Assembly: GCF_014851905.1 (NCBI RefSeq)
Contig: NZ_JACVAQ010000001.1
Location: 2,356,001-2,420,000 of the forward strand
Origin: Pseudomonas sp. PDM14
Lineage (GTDB): Bacteria; Pseudomonadota; Gammaproteobacteria; Pseudomonadales; Pseudomonadaceae
Reading direction: 5' to 3'
Length of the DNA stretch: 64,000 nt
A program made the translations under genes and the position numbers. How positions within the stretch are numbered: the stretch's first letter is position 1; the number at the start of each line of letters is the position of its first letter. Positions 1-7,447 of this stretch are shown here, piece after piece. A model generated the notes under the pieces. It saw nothing but the letters and a program-made list of their open reading frames with translations. It had not been told where the DNA came from and ran no database searches.

Positions 1-100
1 GAGATCGACGCGTCAGCGCTGACGCAGCGCTGTCCGGCGAGAGGCGCCACGCACGCGCCAAGGTGCGCTCTGTTTCCTGCAAACCAGCATGGCTCAGCGC

Positions 101-568
101 TTACAGCGGCTTGGCCACCATCAGCCAGAAAATCACGATGAAGGCGAGAAACGCCGGCCAGCCCAGGGCAAACCACAGGCGCATGTAGCGCTGTGCCTGC
201 TCGGGTAGCGGCGTGTCGTCGCGCAGGGCCTGGGCGGCCATGTCGCGCACGCGGATCTGTAGCCACAGCACCGGCAGCCAGCACAGGCCGGCGAACAGGT
301 ACAGGCCGACGCTCCACAGCAACCACAGTTGATTCAGCGGCCAGCCGGCCAGCTTGGCCAGGGCCAGGCCGCTGAGTGGCTGGAACACCGCGGTGGTGGC
401 GATGAACAGCCAGTCGGCGGTCACCAGATGGCGGAAGGTCACACTGATCGCCTGCAGGTTGCCGCTGCGCCAGGCGCGCAGGGCGTAGTACGCCGAGCCC
501 AGGCCGGTGCCGAACAGCAGCGTCGACGACAGGATGTGCAGGGTCTTGAGCAGCAGGTACAGGCTCAT
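101..568 (-). CDS. DUF2269 family integral membrane protein (first of a tandem pair)
   Basis: This 155-residue protein is very hydrophobic, with about four predicted membrane segments (around residues 5-25, 48-72, 80-105 and 130-152) and almost no soluble part. The pattern MSLYLLLKTLHILSS at the start and the Ala-Lys-Pro end match the DUF2269 family, whose biochemical role is unknown. It lies 39 bp downstream of a second DUF2269 gene on the same strand (608-1048), which shares the LYLLLK(I/T)xH start and the GWPLxQLWLL motif, so the two are likely tandem duplicates and co-transcribed. The ATG at 568 is followed by a credible first membrane helix. Family assignment is fairly secure; function is not inferable. 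Confidence 0.8.
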   Translation of the reverse strand: MSLYLLLKTLHILSSTLLFGTGLGSAYYALRAWRSGNLQAISVTFRHLVTADWLFIATTAVFQPLSGLALAKLAGWPLNQLWLLWSVGLYLFAGLCWLPVLWLQIRVRDMAAQALRDDTPLPEQAQRYMRLWFALGWPAFLAFIVIFWLMVAKPL

Positions 569-607
569 GCCTGGCCCGCCTGCGGGCAGCGAGGGGTCAT
601 GCGTGCA

Positions 608-1048
608 TCAGACCGGCTTGGCGCCCATCAGGGCGAAGATCGCCAGCAGGATGACCAGGATCAGCCCGGCGTAGGCGGCGATGAAGCCCAGCAGGCGCGT
701 GGGGGCGGGGCTGTCGCCGAGCGCCTGCCAGGCACGCAGACGGCCGGCCAGCAGCAGGCCGAAGATGCCCAGCGGAATCAGCAGGATGGCGCTCAGCAGC
801 AGCCACAACTGACCCAGCGGCCAGCCGGCGAGGTGCGCCAGCCACCAGCCGCTGAAGGGCATGCTCACGGCCAGTACCGCGAGGGCCGGCAGGCTGATGC
901 AGCGGGTGCGCTGCAGCTTGCGTTGCAACACGGCGGCGTCGCCCTTGCGCCGGGCCTTCCACAGCATCACCGCGTGGACGATCAGGCCCAGTGGCAGCAG
1001 CACGGCAACCAGGCTGTGGATGATCTTCAGAAGCAGGTAGTGATCCAT
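608..1048 (-). CDS. DUF2269 family integral membrane protein (second of pair)
   Basis: A 146-residue membrane protein with four predicted helices, starting MDHYLLLKIIHSLVAVLL. It is a paralogue of the gene at 101-568: both have an N-terminal helix beginning with a Leu-rich stretch and a conserved His, the motif AGWPLGQLWLL near residue 75, and the same Ala-Lys-Pro ending. It starts about 50 bp downstream of ilvA on the same strand, so it may be read from the ilvA transcript. Nothing in the sequence indicates a substrate. No catalytic motif is visible, so it should be left as a conserved membrane protein of unknown role. Confidence 0.8.
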   Translation of the reverse strand: MDHYLLLKIIHSLVAVLLPLGLIVHAVMLWKARRKGDAAVLQRKLQRTRCISLPALAVLAVSMPFSGWWLAHLAGWPLGQLWLLLSAILLIPLGIFGLLLAGRLRAWQALGDSPAPTRLLGFIAAYAGLILVILLAIFALMGAKPV

Positions 1049-1098
1049 CTAGTTGGAGTCCTTGTCGGCATCACGGCTGATGCGGGTTCGCCCTCGGT

Positions 1099-2613
1099 TC
1101 AGCCGAGGAACAGGCGGTATGCCGGGTTATCGGTTTCGTCCCAGTACGGGTAGCCGATGCCTTCCAGCGCGGCCGGCACCAGGTGGCGTTCATCATCCGG
1201 GACCTGCAGGGCGGCGAGTACGCGACCGTCCGCCGCACCGTGGTTGCGGTAGTGAAACATGGTGATGTTCCAGTGTCCGCCCAGCTTGTTGAGGAAGTTG
1301 AACAGCGCGCCCGGGCGTTCGGGGAACTCGAAACGCAGCACCATCTCGCCGTTGACCCGCGCCGAGTGGCCACCAACCATGTGGCGGATGTGCAGCTTGG
1401 CCAGCTCGTTGTCGGTCAGGTCGAGCACCGGGAAACCCTGCTCGCGCAGGCTTTCCACCAGCACGGCACGCGGGTCGCTTTCCGGGTGGGTCTGCACGCC
1501 GACGAAGATGTGCGCTTCCTGGTCGGTGTGGTAACGGTAGTTGAACTCGGTGATCTGGCGCTTGCCGATGGCCTCGCAGAAGGCCTTGAAGCTGCCCGGC
1601 TGCTCGGGGATGGTCACGGCGATGATTGCCTCGCGCTTTTCACCCAGTTCGGCACGCTCGGCGACATGGCGCAGGCGGTCGAAGTTGACGTTGGCGCCCG
1701 AGTCGATGCCGACCAGCACCTGGCTGCTCACGCCCTCGCGCTCGACGTACTTCTTGATTCCGGCCACGGCCAGGGCGCCGGCCGGCTCGGTGATCGAACG
1801 GGTGTCGTCGTAGATGTCCTTGATCGCCGCGCAGATCTCGTCGGTGCTGACGGTGATCACTTCGTCGACGTAATCCTTGCAGATGTCGAAGGTGTGCTGG
1901 CCGATCTGCGCCACGGCCACGCCGTCGGCGAACAGCCCCACGGTCGGCAGCACCACGCGCTCACCGGCAGCCATGGCGGCCTGCAGGCAGTTGGAGTCGT
2001 CCGGTTCGACACCGATCACGCGGATTTCCGGGCGCAGGTATTTGACGTAGGCGGCGATGCCGGCGATCAGGCCGCCGCCACCGACCGGCACGAAGATGGC
2101 GTCGAGCTGGCCCGGCTGCTGGCGCAGGATCTCCATGGCCACGGTGCCCTGGCCGGCGATCACGTGCGGGTCGTCGTAGGGGTGGATGTAGACCAGGCCT
2201 TTTTCTTCCACCAACTTCAGCGAATAGGCCAGCGCGTCGGGGAAGGCGTCGCCGTGCAGCACGACCTTGCCACCGCGGCTGCGTACGCCCTGCACCTTGA
2301 GTTCAGGCGTTGTACGCGGCATGACGATGGTCGCCTTCACGCCCATGTGCTTGGCGGCCAGAGCCAGGCCCTGTGCATGGTTGCCGGCCGAGGCGGTGAC
2401 CACGCCGCGCGCCAGTTCTTCGGCCGAAAGCTGGGCCAGTTTGTTGTAGGCGCCGCGAATCTTGAACGAGTAGACCGGCTGCAGATCCTCGCGCTTGAGC
2501 AAAATCTGGTTGCCCAGTCGCTCGGAGAGCTGGCGGGCGGGTTGCAGCGGGGTTTCCACGGCGACGTCGTAGACGCGCGAGGTGAGGGTCTTCTTAACGT
2601 ACTGTTCGAGCAT
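1099..2613 (-). CDS. ilvA: Threonine ammonia-lyase, biosynthetic (IlvA)
   Basis: A 504-residue PLP enzyme that deaminates threonine to 2-oxobutanoate, the first committed step to isoleucine. The PLP-binding lysine is in LKREDLQPVYSFKIRGAYNK (about residues 45-65), the glycine loop is PVGGGGLIAG near residue 190, and two ACT-like regulatory domains fill residues 330-504 (the second around FEFPERPGALFNFLNKLG), as expected for the isoleucine-inhibited form. The Met at 2613 (MLEQYVKKTLTSRVYDV) matches the family start; a GTG four codons upstream is an alternative, and neither has a strong Shine-Dalgarno. rpiA lies nearby, as in P. aeruginosa. The pathway partner ilvD is at 29141-30988. Confidence 0.97.
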   Translation of the reverse strand: MLEQYVKKTLTSRVYDVAVETPLQPARQLSERLGNQILLKREDLQPVYSFKIRGAYNKLAQLSAEELARGVVTASAGNHAQGLALAAKHMGVKATIVMPRTTPELKVQGVRSRGGKVVLHGDAFPDALAYSLKLVEEKGLVYIHPYDDPHVIAGQGTVAMEILRQQPGQLDAIFVPVGGGGLIAGIAAYVKYLRPEIRVIGVEPDDSNCLQAAMAAGERVVLPTVGLFADGVAVAQIGQHTFDICKDYVDEVITVSTDEICAAIKDIYDDTRSITEPAGALAVAGIKKYVEREGVSSQVLVGIDSGANVNFDRLRHVAERAELGEKREAIIAVTIPEQPGSFKAFCEAIGKRQITEFNYRYHTDQEAHIFVGVQTHPESDPRAVLVESLREQGFPVLDLTDNELAKLHIRHMVGGHSARVNGEMVLRFEFPERPGALFNFLNKLGGHWNITMFHYRNHGAADGRVLAALQVPDDERHLVPAALEGIGYPYWDETDNPAYRLFLG

Positions 2614-2792
2614 CACGGGCTTCACTGGCGGGCATTTTCACGGATTCCGGAGTCTACCCCAGCGCTCCAACCCGCGGCCACCTGCGCCGCCCGGCCGATG
2701 GCGCGGAACCTTCGGCAATCGGGCCAGTCAGCTGGCTCAGGCCCCTCGTGCTGTGGTGCGCCACGTCCGTTCCCGCTACATGAGGTGTCGCC

Positions 2793-3935
2793 ATGGCCGC
2801 TCCTACTCGCGTGCTGGTTCCTGGAACCCCCGGAAACGACCTGCTGGTCGCCCACCCCCAACCCAGCCGGCTGCTCGGCGGTGAGGGTGATGATGTCCTG
2901 ATCGACGGCCCCGGCTCGGATTCGCTGGTCGGCGGTGGCGGGCAGAACCGCCTGTATGGTGGCCTCGGCAGTGACTATTACCGTTACGACCTGAACACCG
3001 CCGGCCGTGACGTGATCCTCGATTTCGACCCCAGCCCAGGCTGGGTCAACGTCAACCTGGACACCTTGGTCGTCAGCGAGAGCCTGGAGGCGTTCGGCCC
3101 GTTCGAGCGTGCTGGCGACGATCTGCTGATCGGCATCAACGGCGAGTCAGGTGTGATCACCGTGCGGCATTTCTTTCTCGATCCAGCGTTCCGCATCGAG
3201 GTGTTCCGCTTCGGCTCCACCGTGGTCACCGATGAGCAAGTGCTGCGCAATTTCCACATCGATCCGTCCATGTCGCTGGGGCGTAGCGCGGACAACCCGG
3301 CGGTGTTCACCGGTGGGCGTATTCGTCTCACCGGCAACGAACAGGCGGATCGTCTGGTGGCGGCGGACCGGCCGACCTATCTCTCGGGGCGCGGTGGCAA
3401 CGACCTGTTGATCGGCAGCCGCTACAGCGATCTGCTCAACGGCGGCACGGTAAGGCCGATGTTTCTCGGCGACAATCACTGGAACCGGCTCTATGGCGGA
3501 CCGGGCAACGACTATTACCAGGTCGACCTGGTGGTCGGCGGGGATTTCAGCGATCACCAGCTCTACGACTATGACACCACGCCCGGCAATATCGACACGC
3601 TGCACATCCGCGGTGCTGTAGACCCGGCTTATTTGCGCATGCAGGGCAGTGTCGGCGGTTCGCTCTATATCGAGCTGGACAACGAGCAGCGCATCGTCAT
3701 CAGCGATTACTTCCTCGACAAGGCGTTCGTGGTCGAGAAGATCCGCTTCGACGATGGCACCGTGCTTGATGAGGCGGCCGTGCGCCAGCGTGTCGGACTG
3801 CCCGCCCCCGTGTCTCAGGCGAGCCTGAGCACGCCGGCACCCTGTTGTAGCGTCGTGGCACCCGTGCCGGATGCCGACGGCTTGCTGGGGCTGTTGTTGG
3901 TCGCTGGCGCTGCATTGGCGCGTGCGGGCGGATGA
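2793..3935 (+). CDS. RTX-type calcium-binding repeat protein
   Basis: A 380-residue protein with glycine/aspartate nonapeptide repeats of the RTX (hemolysin-type calcium-binding) class in two blocks: around residues 28-60 (GGEGDDVLIDGPGSDSLVGG then RLYGGLGSDYYRY) and around 190-240 (LSGRGGNDLLIGSRYSDLLN then RLYGGPGNDYYQV). Each block is followed by a similar module (DxxPGxxD/NTLxV ... ITVRHFF/IVISDYFLD), so the protein appears to be an internal duplication. Such repeats bind calcium and usually mark proteins exported by type I systems, but no ABC or membrane-fusion genes are adjacent. There is no N-terminal signal peptide. The C-terminus is odd: two adjacent cysteines, then a hydrophobic Leu/Ala tail. 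The ATG has GAGGTG upstream. Confidence 0.8.
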   Translation: MAAPTRVLVPGTPGNDLLVAHPQPSRLLGGEGDDVLIDGPGSDSLVGGGGQNRLYGGLGSDYYRYDLNTAGRDVILDFDPSPGWVNVNLDTLVVSESLEAFGPFERAGDDLLIGINGESGVITVRHFFLDPAFRIEVFRFGSTVVTDEQVLRNFHIDPSMSLGRSADNPAVFTGGRIRLTGNEQADRLVAADRPTYLSGRGGNDLLIGSRYSDLLNGGTVRPMFLGDNHWNRLYGGPGNDYYQVDLVVGGDFSDHQLYDYDTTPGNIDTLHIRGAVDPAYLRMQGSVGGSLYIELDNEQRIVISDYFLDKAFVVEKIRFDDGTVLDEAAVRQRVGLPAPVSQASLSTPAPCCSVVAPVPDADGLLGLLLVAGAALARAGG

Positions 3936-3965
3936 GAAGCGCTGCGGCGAGGCGGGCAGCCCGGC

Positions 3966-3971
3966 TATAAT
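3966..3971 (+). promoter_or_regulatory. Candidate -10 box for rpiA
   Basis: TATAAT preceded by GGC lies 28 bp upstream of the rpiA ATG, giving a short untranslated leader. No convincing -35 box is visible at the usual spacing. The same GGCTATAATCGCGC string occurs upstream of rlmI (minus strand, near 32525), which supports its use as a strong -10 in this genome. Confidence 0.55.
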
Positions 3972-3998
3972 CGCGCTTTTCCAGCCCGGCAGACGCGC

Positions 3999-4670
3999 AT
4001 GACCCAGGATCAGCTCAAGCAGGCGGTGGCCCAGGCCGCCGTCGACCACATCCTTCCCCAGCTCGACAGCAAGAGCGTGATCGGCGTCGGCACCGGCTCG
4101 ACCGCCAACTTCTTTATCGACGCCCTGGCGCAGCACAAGACGGCCTTCGACGGCGCCGTGGCCAGCTCCGAAGCCACCGCCCAGCGCCTGAGAAACCACG
4201 GTATCCCGGTGTATGACCTGAATGCGGTCAGCGAGCTGGAGTTCTACGTCGATGGCGCCGACGAGAGCGACGAGCGCCTCAACCTGATCAAGGGCGGCGG
4301 CGCGGCGCTGACCCGCGAGAAGATCGTCGCGGCGGTGGCCAAGACCTTCATCTGCATCGCCGACGCCAGCAAGCTGGTGCCGGTACTCGGTGCTTTCCCG
4401 CTGCCGATCGAGGTGATTCCCATGGCGCGCAGCCATGTCGCCCGCCAACTGGTCAAGCTGGGTGGTGACCCGGCGTACCGCGAGGGTGTGGTGACCGACA
4501 ACGGCAACATCATCCTCGACCTGCACAACCTGTCCATCGTCAACCCGAGCGAGCTGGAAGCGCAGATCAACGCCATCGTCGGCGTGGTCACCAACGGCCT
4601 GTTCGCCGCCCGCCCGGCGGACCTGCTGCTGCTCGGCACGCCTGATGGTGTGCGCACGCTGACGCGCTAG
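3999..4670 (+). CDS. rpiA: Ribose-5-phosphate isomerase A
   Basis: A 223-residue protein of normal length for RpiA, which interconverts ribose-5-phosphate and ribulose-5-phosphate in the non-oxidative pentose phosphate pathway. Diagnostic motifs are [14 protein letters not shown] (about residues 29-42, phosphate loop), [20 protein letters not shown] (about 83-102, with the catalytic Asp/Glu residues) and LTREKIVA. It stands alone on the plus strand, with its own -10 box upstream and a rho-independent terminator downstream that runs into the end of the convergent gene. The linkage to ilvA is typical for Pseudomonas. Confidence 0.97.
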   Translation: MTQDQLKQAVAQAAVDHILPQLDSKSVIGVGTGSTANFFIDALAQHKTAFDGAVASSEATAQRLRNHGIPVYDLNAVSELEFYVDGADESDERLNLIKGGGAALTREKIVAAVAKTFICIADASKLVPVLGAFPLPIEVIPMARSHVARQLVKLGGDPAYREGVVTDNGNIILDLHNLSIVNPSELEAQINAIVGVVTNGLFAARPADLLLLGTPDGVRTLTR

Positions 4671-4690
4671 AGCGGAGGTCGATCCGAATC

Positions 4691-4721
4691 AGGCCGAGTG
4701 AGCGATCACTCGGCCTTTTTC
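4691..4721 (+). terminator. Rho-independent terminator of rpiA
   Basis: A stem AGGCCGAGTG / CACTCGGCCT with a 6-base loop is followed by a run of T. It begins 21 bp after the rpiA stop. Its right arm lies inside the last codons and stop of the convergent gene ending at 4706, so the same bases encode the C-terminus (KKKAE) of one protein and terminate transcription of the other gene. Confidence 0.85.
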
Positions 4722-5626
4722 TTGAACACGTAGAACAGGTTCGGCTCGCTGACCAGGTACAGATTGCCGGCGTCGTCCATGGCCACCCCTTCGGCCTGCG
4801 GCACGCCCTTCTTCAGGCCGTGCTGGCCGCCGAGCAGGGACAGTCCGCTGATCGGCTTGCCGTCGCTGTTCAGCTCCAGCACCAGGCGCGATTCATCGGA
4901 TAGGGCCAGCAGGTGGCCGCTGTCTGCATGGTACTGCAGGCTGGAGAGGTCACGGACGAACAGGCGCGCGTCGCGCTCGGGGTCGTCGACCACGTGCACG
5001 GCAAAGGGCTTGTCCGGGTTGGTATGCGGGAAACCGTGAACCTCGTAGATGCGCACCGGGTCGCGCTCCTTGGCGACGAACAGGCGCTTGCCGAGCGGGT
5101 CGTAGGCCAGGCCCTCGAAGCCCTTGTTGCCGTTCATGCCGATGCCCAGCGCCAGTTGCTGCGCGTCGGCGGCGTCGATGAACGGGGTGTCCTCTTCCAG
5201 GCGTACCTTGACCAGCAGCTGCTTGCGCTCGTCGGTGATCACGTAGAGGTCGCGGCTGATGTATTCGATGGCTTCCGGGTCGCCGAAGCCCACCAGCGGG
5301 ATCTGCCGCAGGATGCGGCCGTCGAGGGACAGTTCGACGATGCGCGGCTTCTGGTTGGTGACGGTGAAGAGCGTGCGCCGGTCGGGATCGAAGGTCAGTG
5401 CCGAGACGTCGTCACTCAAGCCTTCGATGGGCATGGCCTGAAGGGTGGCCTGGTAATCCGGCAGCCAGATCGAGCGCTCGCGCCAGGCGCTGGCGTGCTG
5501 CCACTCTTCGATCAGGAACCAGCCGCGCTGGAAAACGTGAAACTGATATGCCGTGGTCAGCAGGGCCAGCAGAAGGATCAGGGCGAGGCCCTGCAACAGG
5601 CGTTTCGGGCTCAGCAGACGGCGCAT
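4706..5626 (-). CDS. SdiA-regulated (YjiK/CarP-like) beta-propeller protein, downstream copy
   Basis: A 306-residue protein with one N-terminal membrane anchor (about residues 10-28) and a periplasmic repeat domain of the SdiA-regulated/YjiK family, predicted to be a beta-propeller. Family features are LPDYQATLQAMPIEGLSDDVSALTFD (about 54-80), FGDPEAIEYI, NKGFEGLAYD and the C-terminal EGVAMDDAGNLYLVSEPNLFY. It is a paralogue of the gene just upstream at 5704-6642, in the same direction. In P. aeruginosa a protein of this family in this neighbourhood (CarP, PA0327) takes part in calcium homeostasis; equivalence here is inference from family and position. No enzymatic activity can be assigned from the sequence. 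Confidence 0.75.
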   Translation of the reverse strand: MRRLLSPKRLLQGLALILLLALLTTAYQFHVFQRGWFLIEEWQHASAWRERSIWLPDYQATLQAMPIEGLSDDVSALTFDPDRRTLFTVTNQKPRIVELSLDGRILRQIPLVGFGDPEAIEYISRDLYVITDERKQLLVKVRLEEDTPFIDAADAQQLALGIGMNGNKGFEGLAYDPLGKRLFVAKERDPVRIYEVHGFPHTNPDKPFAVHVVDDPERDARLFVRDLSSLQYHADSGHLLALSDESRLVLELNSDGKPISGLSLLGGQHGLKKGVPQAEGVAMDDAGNLYLVSEPNLFYVFKKKAE

Positions 5627-5703
5627 CGGGGCGTGCTCGGCGGGAAAGGGGTGCCATAAGTAGCATGGCCTAGCTGAATTGAAGCTGAATCCGTCGGCTT
5701 CGC

Positions 5704-6642
5704 TCAGTTCAGTTCGGACAGTTGCAGCGGCTGGGTGCCGGCGGTTTCCTTGCTGAAGACGTAGAACAGGTTCGGCTCGCTGACCATGTAGATGGTGCCG
5801 TGCTCGTCCATGGCCACGCCTTCGGCGCGTGGAATGCGTTTGTGCAGGCCGTTGAGGCCGCCGAGCAGGCTGATGAAGCTGACCGGCTGGCCCTGTTCAT
5901 CCAGTTCCAGCAACAGGTTGGACTGCGCGGACAGGGCAAGGATGTGCCCGGTGCGCGGGTCGACGCTGAGGGCGGACAGGTTGCGCATGCCCAGGCCGTA
6001 GTCGGGCAGCGGCTTGAGCTCCTGGGCCAGGGCGTCGTTGTTGTCGCCGGGCAGGCTGAACATGGCGGTCGGTTCGCGCTCTTTGCCGAGCAGCAGGCGA
6101 TTCTGCCGGGCGTCCCAGGCCACGCCTTCGAAGCCCTTGTTGCGCGAGTCGGCGAAGCCCAGGTCGAATTCGCTGGAATCTTCGATGTTCAGTTCGCGGG
6201 TCTGCGGGTCGAGGCTCAGCACCGAAAGCGAGCGCCGGCGCTCGTCGGTGATCGCCACGCTGCCGTCTTCGAGGATGGCGACGCCTTCCGGGTTGGAGAA
6301 GCCGAGCAGCGGGATGCGCCGCATGACTTCGCCGCTGAGGGTCAGCTCGACCAGCAGCGGAGTCTTGCCGGTGACGGTGAACAGGGTCTTGGTCACCGGG
6401 TTGTAGGCGAGGTCGGAGGTTTCGTCCTTTTCCAGGCCGTTGAGCGGCTTGGCCTGGATCACCGCATGGTAGCCAGGCAGCCAGACGCTGTCGGCGCGGT
6501 CGGCCTTGGACAGGTTGCGTTCCTTGAGCCAGTACCAGGCGCGGTCGTCGAGGTGCAGGTAATCGGCCAGCGCCACACCACTGCAGAGCAGGCCGGCGAG
6601 TGCCAGCCAGCGGTGACGGGGAAGACGGGATAACAGGGACAT
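5704..6642 (-). CDS. SdiA-regulated (YjiK/CarP-like) beta-propeller protein, upstream copy
   Basis: A 312-residue paralogue of the next gene. It has a cleavable-looking signal peptide (RWLALAGLLCSGVALA, ending near residue 27) instead of a membrane anchor, so it is probably soluble in the periplasm while its partner is tethered. Shared family signatures are LPGYHAVIQAKPLNGLEKDETSDLAY (about 53-78), GFSNPEGVAILEDG, RNKGFEGVAWD and EGVAMDEHGTIYMVSEPNLFYVF. The 77-bp gap to the next gene and common direction suggest one operon. One of the pair probably corresponds to CarP of P. aeruginosa; the sequence does not say which. Calcium binding is plausible but no classic site is evident. Confidence 0.75.
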   Translation of the reverse strand: MSLLSRLPRHRWLALAGLLCSGVALADYLHLDDRAWYWLKERNLSKADRADSVWLPGYHAVIQAKPLNGLEKDETSDLAYNPVTKTLFTVTGKTPLLVELTLSGEVMRRIPLLGFSNPEGVAILEDGSVAITDERRRSLSVLSLDPQTRELNIEDSSEFDLGFADSRNKGFEGVAWDARQNRLLLGKEREPTAMFSLPGDNNDALAQELKPLPDYGLGMRNLSALSVDPRTGHILALSAQSNLLLELDEQGQPVSFISLLGGLNGLHKRIPRAEGVAMDEHGTIYMVSEPNLFYVFSKETAGTQPLQLSELN

Positions 6643-6711
6643 CGACTACTACTCGACTGAACGATGGGGCTCAGACTGTCCGTAGTCGATGAGGTTCCAG
6701 GTGGGCGTGGA

Positions 6712-7377
6712 TTACAGCACGTTGCTGGCGAAGCCTTTCTGGCCGGCCAGTTCGATCACCAGATTGTCGCCGCTCAGCAGCGGACCGACGCCAACCGGGG
6801 TGCCGGTGGAGATCACGTCGCCCGGTTGCAGGCTGAAATGACCGGCGATGTGCTGGATCAGGGGCAGGATCGGGTTGAGCATATCGCGACTGTTGCCGTC
6901 CTGGCGCACTTCTCCGTTGATGCTCAGGCGGATGCCGATGTCGGTCAAGTCGACGAAGGTATCGCCTGTGACGAACGGCGCCAGTACGAACGCGCCGTCA
7001 AAGGACTTGGCCAGCTCCCACGGCAGGCCCTTTTCCTTGAGCTTGGCCTGCACGTCGCGCAGGGTCAGGTCCAGGGCCGGGGCGAAGCCGGAGATAGCGT
7101 CGAGCACTTCTTCGGCACTCGGTTGGCGCGACAGCGGTTTGCCGATCAGCACGGCGATTTCCGCCTCGTAGTGCACCGAGCCGCGGTCCTGTGGAATGGC
7201 GAAGCTGCCGTCCAGCGGCACCACGCAGCTGCCCGGCTTGATGAACAGCAGGGGCTCGGTCGGTACCGGGTTGTTCAGTTCCTTGGCGTGCTCGGCGTAG
7301 TTGCGGCCGACGCAGACCACCTTGCCCAGTGGGAAGTGGATCGGGGTGCCGTCGATGTACTGGTGCTGGTAACTCAT
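6712..7377 (-). CDS. Fumarylacetoacetate hydrolase (FAH) family protein
   Basis: A 221-residue single-domain FAH-family protein. The metal-binding acids are in VHYEAEIAVLIGKPL (about residues 60-74), and the N-terminal signature GKVVCVGRNYAEHAKELN and the C-terminal PGDVISTGTPVGVGP are typical of the group that includes acylpyruvases and oxaloacetate decarboxylases (FAHD1-like). The start was placed at 7377 (MSYQHQYIDG) because GGAG lies just upstream; a longer frame reaches 7419. It follows the D-2-hydroxyglutarate dehydrogenase gene on the same strand, with a degraded copy of the intergenic repeat in the 67-bp gap, and is likely co-transcribed with it. The exact substrate cannot be read from sequence. 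Confidence 0.85.
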   Translation of the reverse strand: MSYQHQYIDGTPIHFPLGKVVCVGRNYAEHAKELNNPVPTEPLLFIKPGSCVVPLDGSFAIPQDRGSVHYEAEIAVLIGKPLSRQPSAEEVLDAISGFAPALDLTLRDVQAKLKEKGLPWELAKSFDGAFVLAPFVTGDTFVDLTDIGIRLSINGEVRQDGNSRDMLNPILPLIQHIAGHFSLQPGDVISTGTPVGVGPLLSGDNLVIELAGQKGFASNVL

Positions 7378-7393
7378 TGCAGCTTCTCCAATT

Positions 7394-7447
7394 GCAGAAC
7401 GCAGTTTAAGCGTCGCCAACGCAGCATGGCCGAGCGCAGCAGCTTTA
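7394..7447 (-). repeat. Internally deleted copy (F) of the covarying intergenic repeat
   Basis: Read on the minus strand, TAAAGCTGCTGCGCTCGGCC followed by ATGCTGCGTT matches the left arm of copy C at 37825-37965 (CTGCTGCGCTCGGCCATACT then GCGTT), and TTAAACTGCG matches part of the core. The rest of the element is missing. It begins exactly at the TAA stop of the D-2-hydroxyglutarate dehydrogenase gene. Confidence 0.6.

Noticed and set aside
1183..2901. 572-codon open frame antisense to ilvA
   Set aside because: Product is low-complexity (Val/Asp/His/Gln rich) and mirrors the codon structure of ilvA; a typical GC-rich shadow frame.
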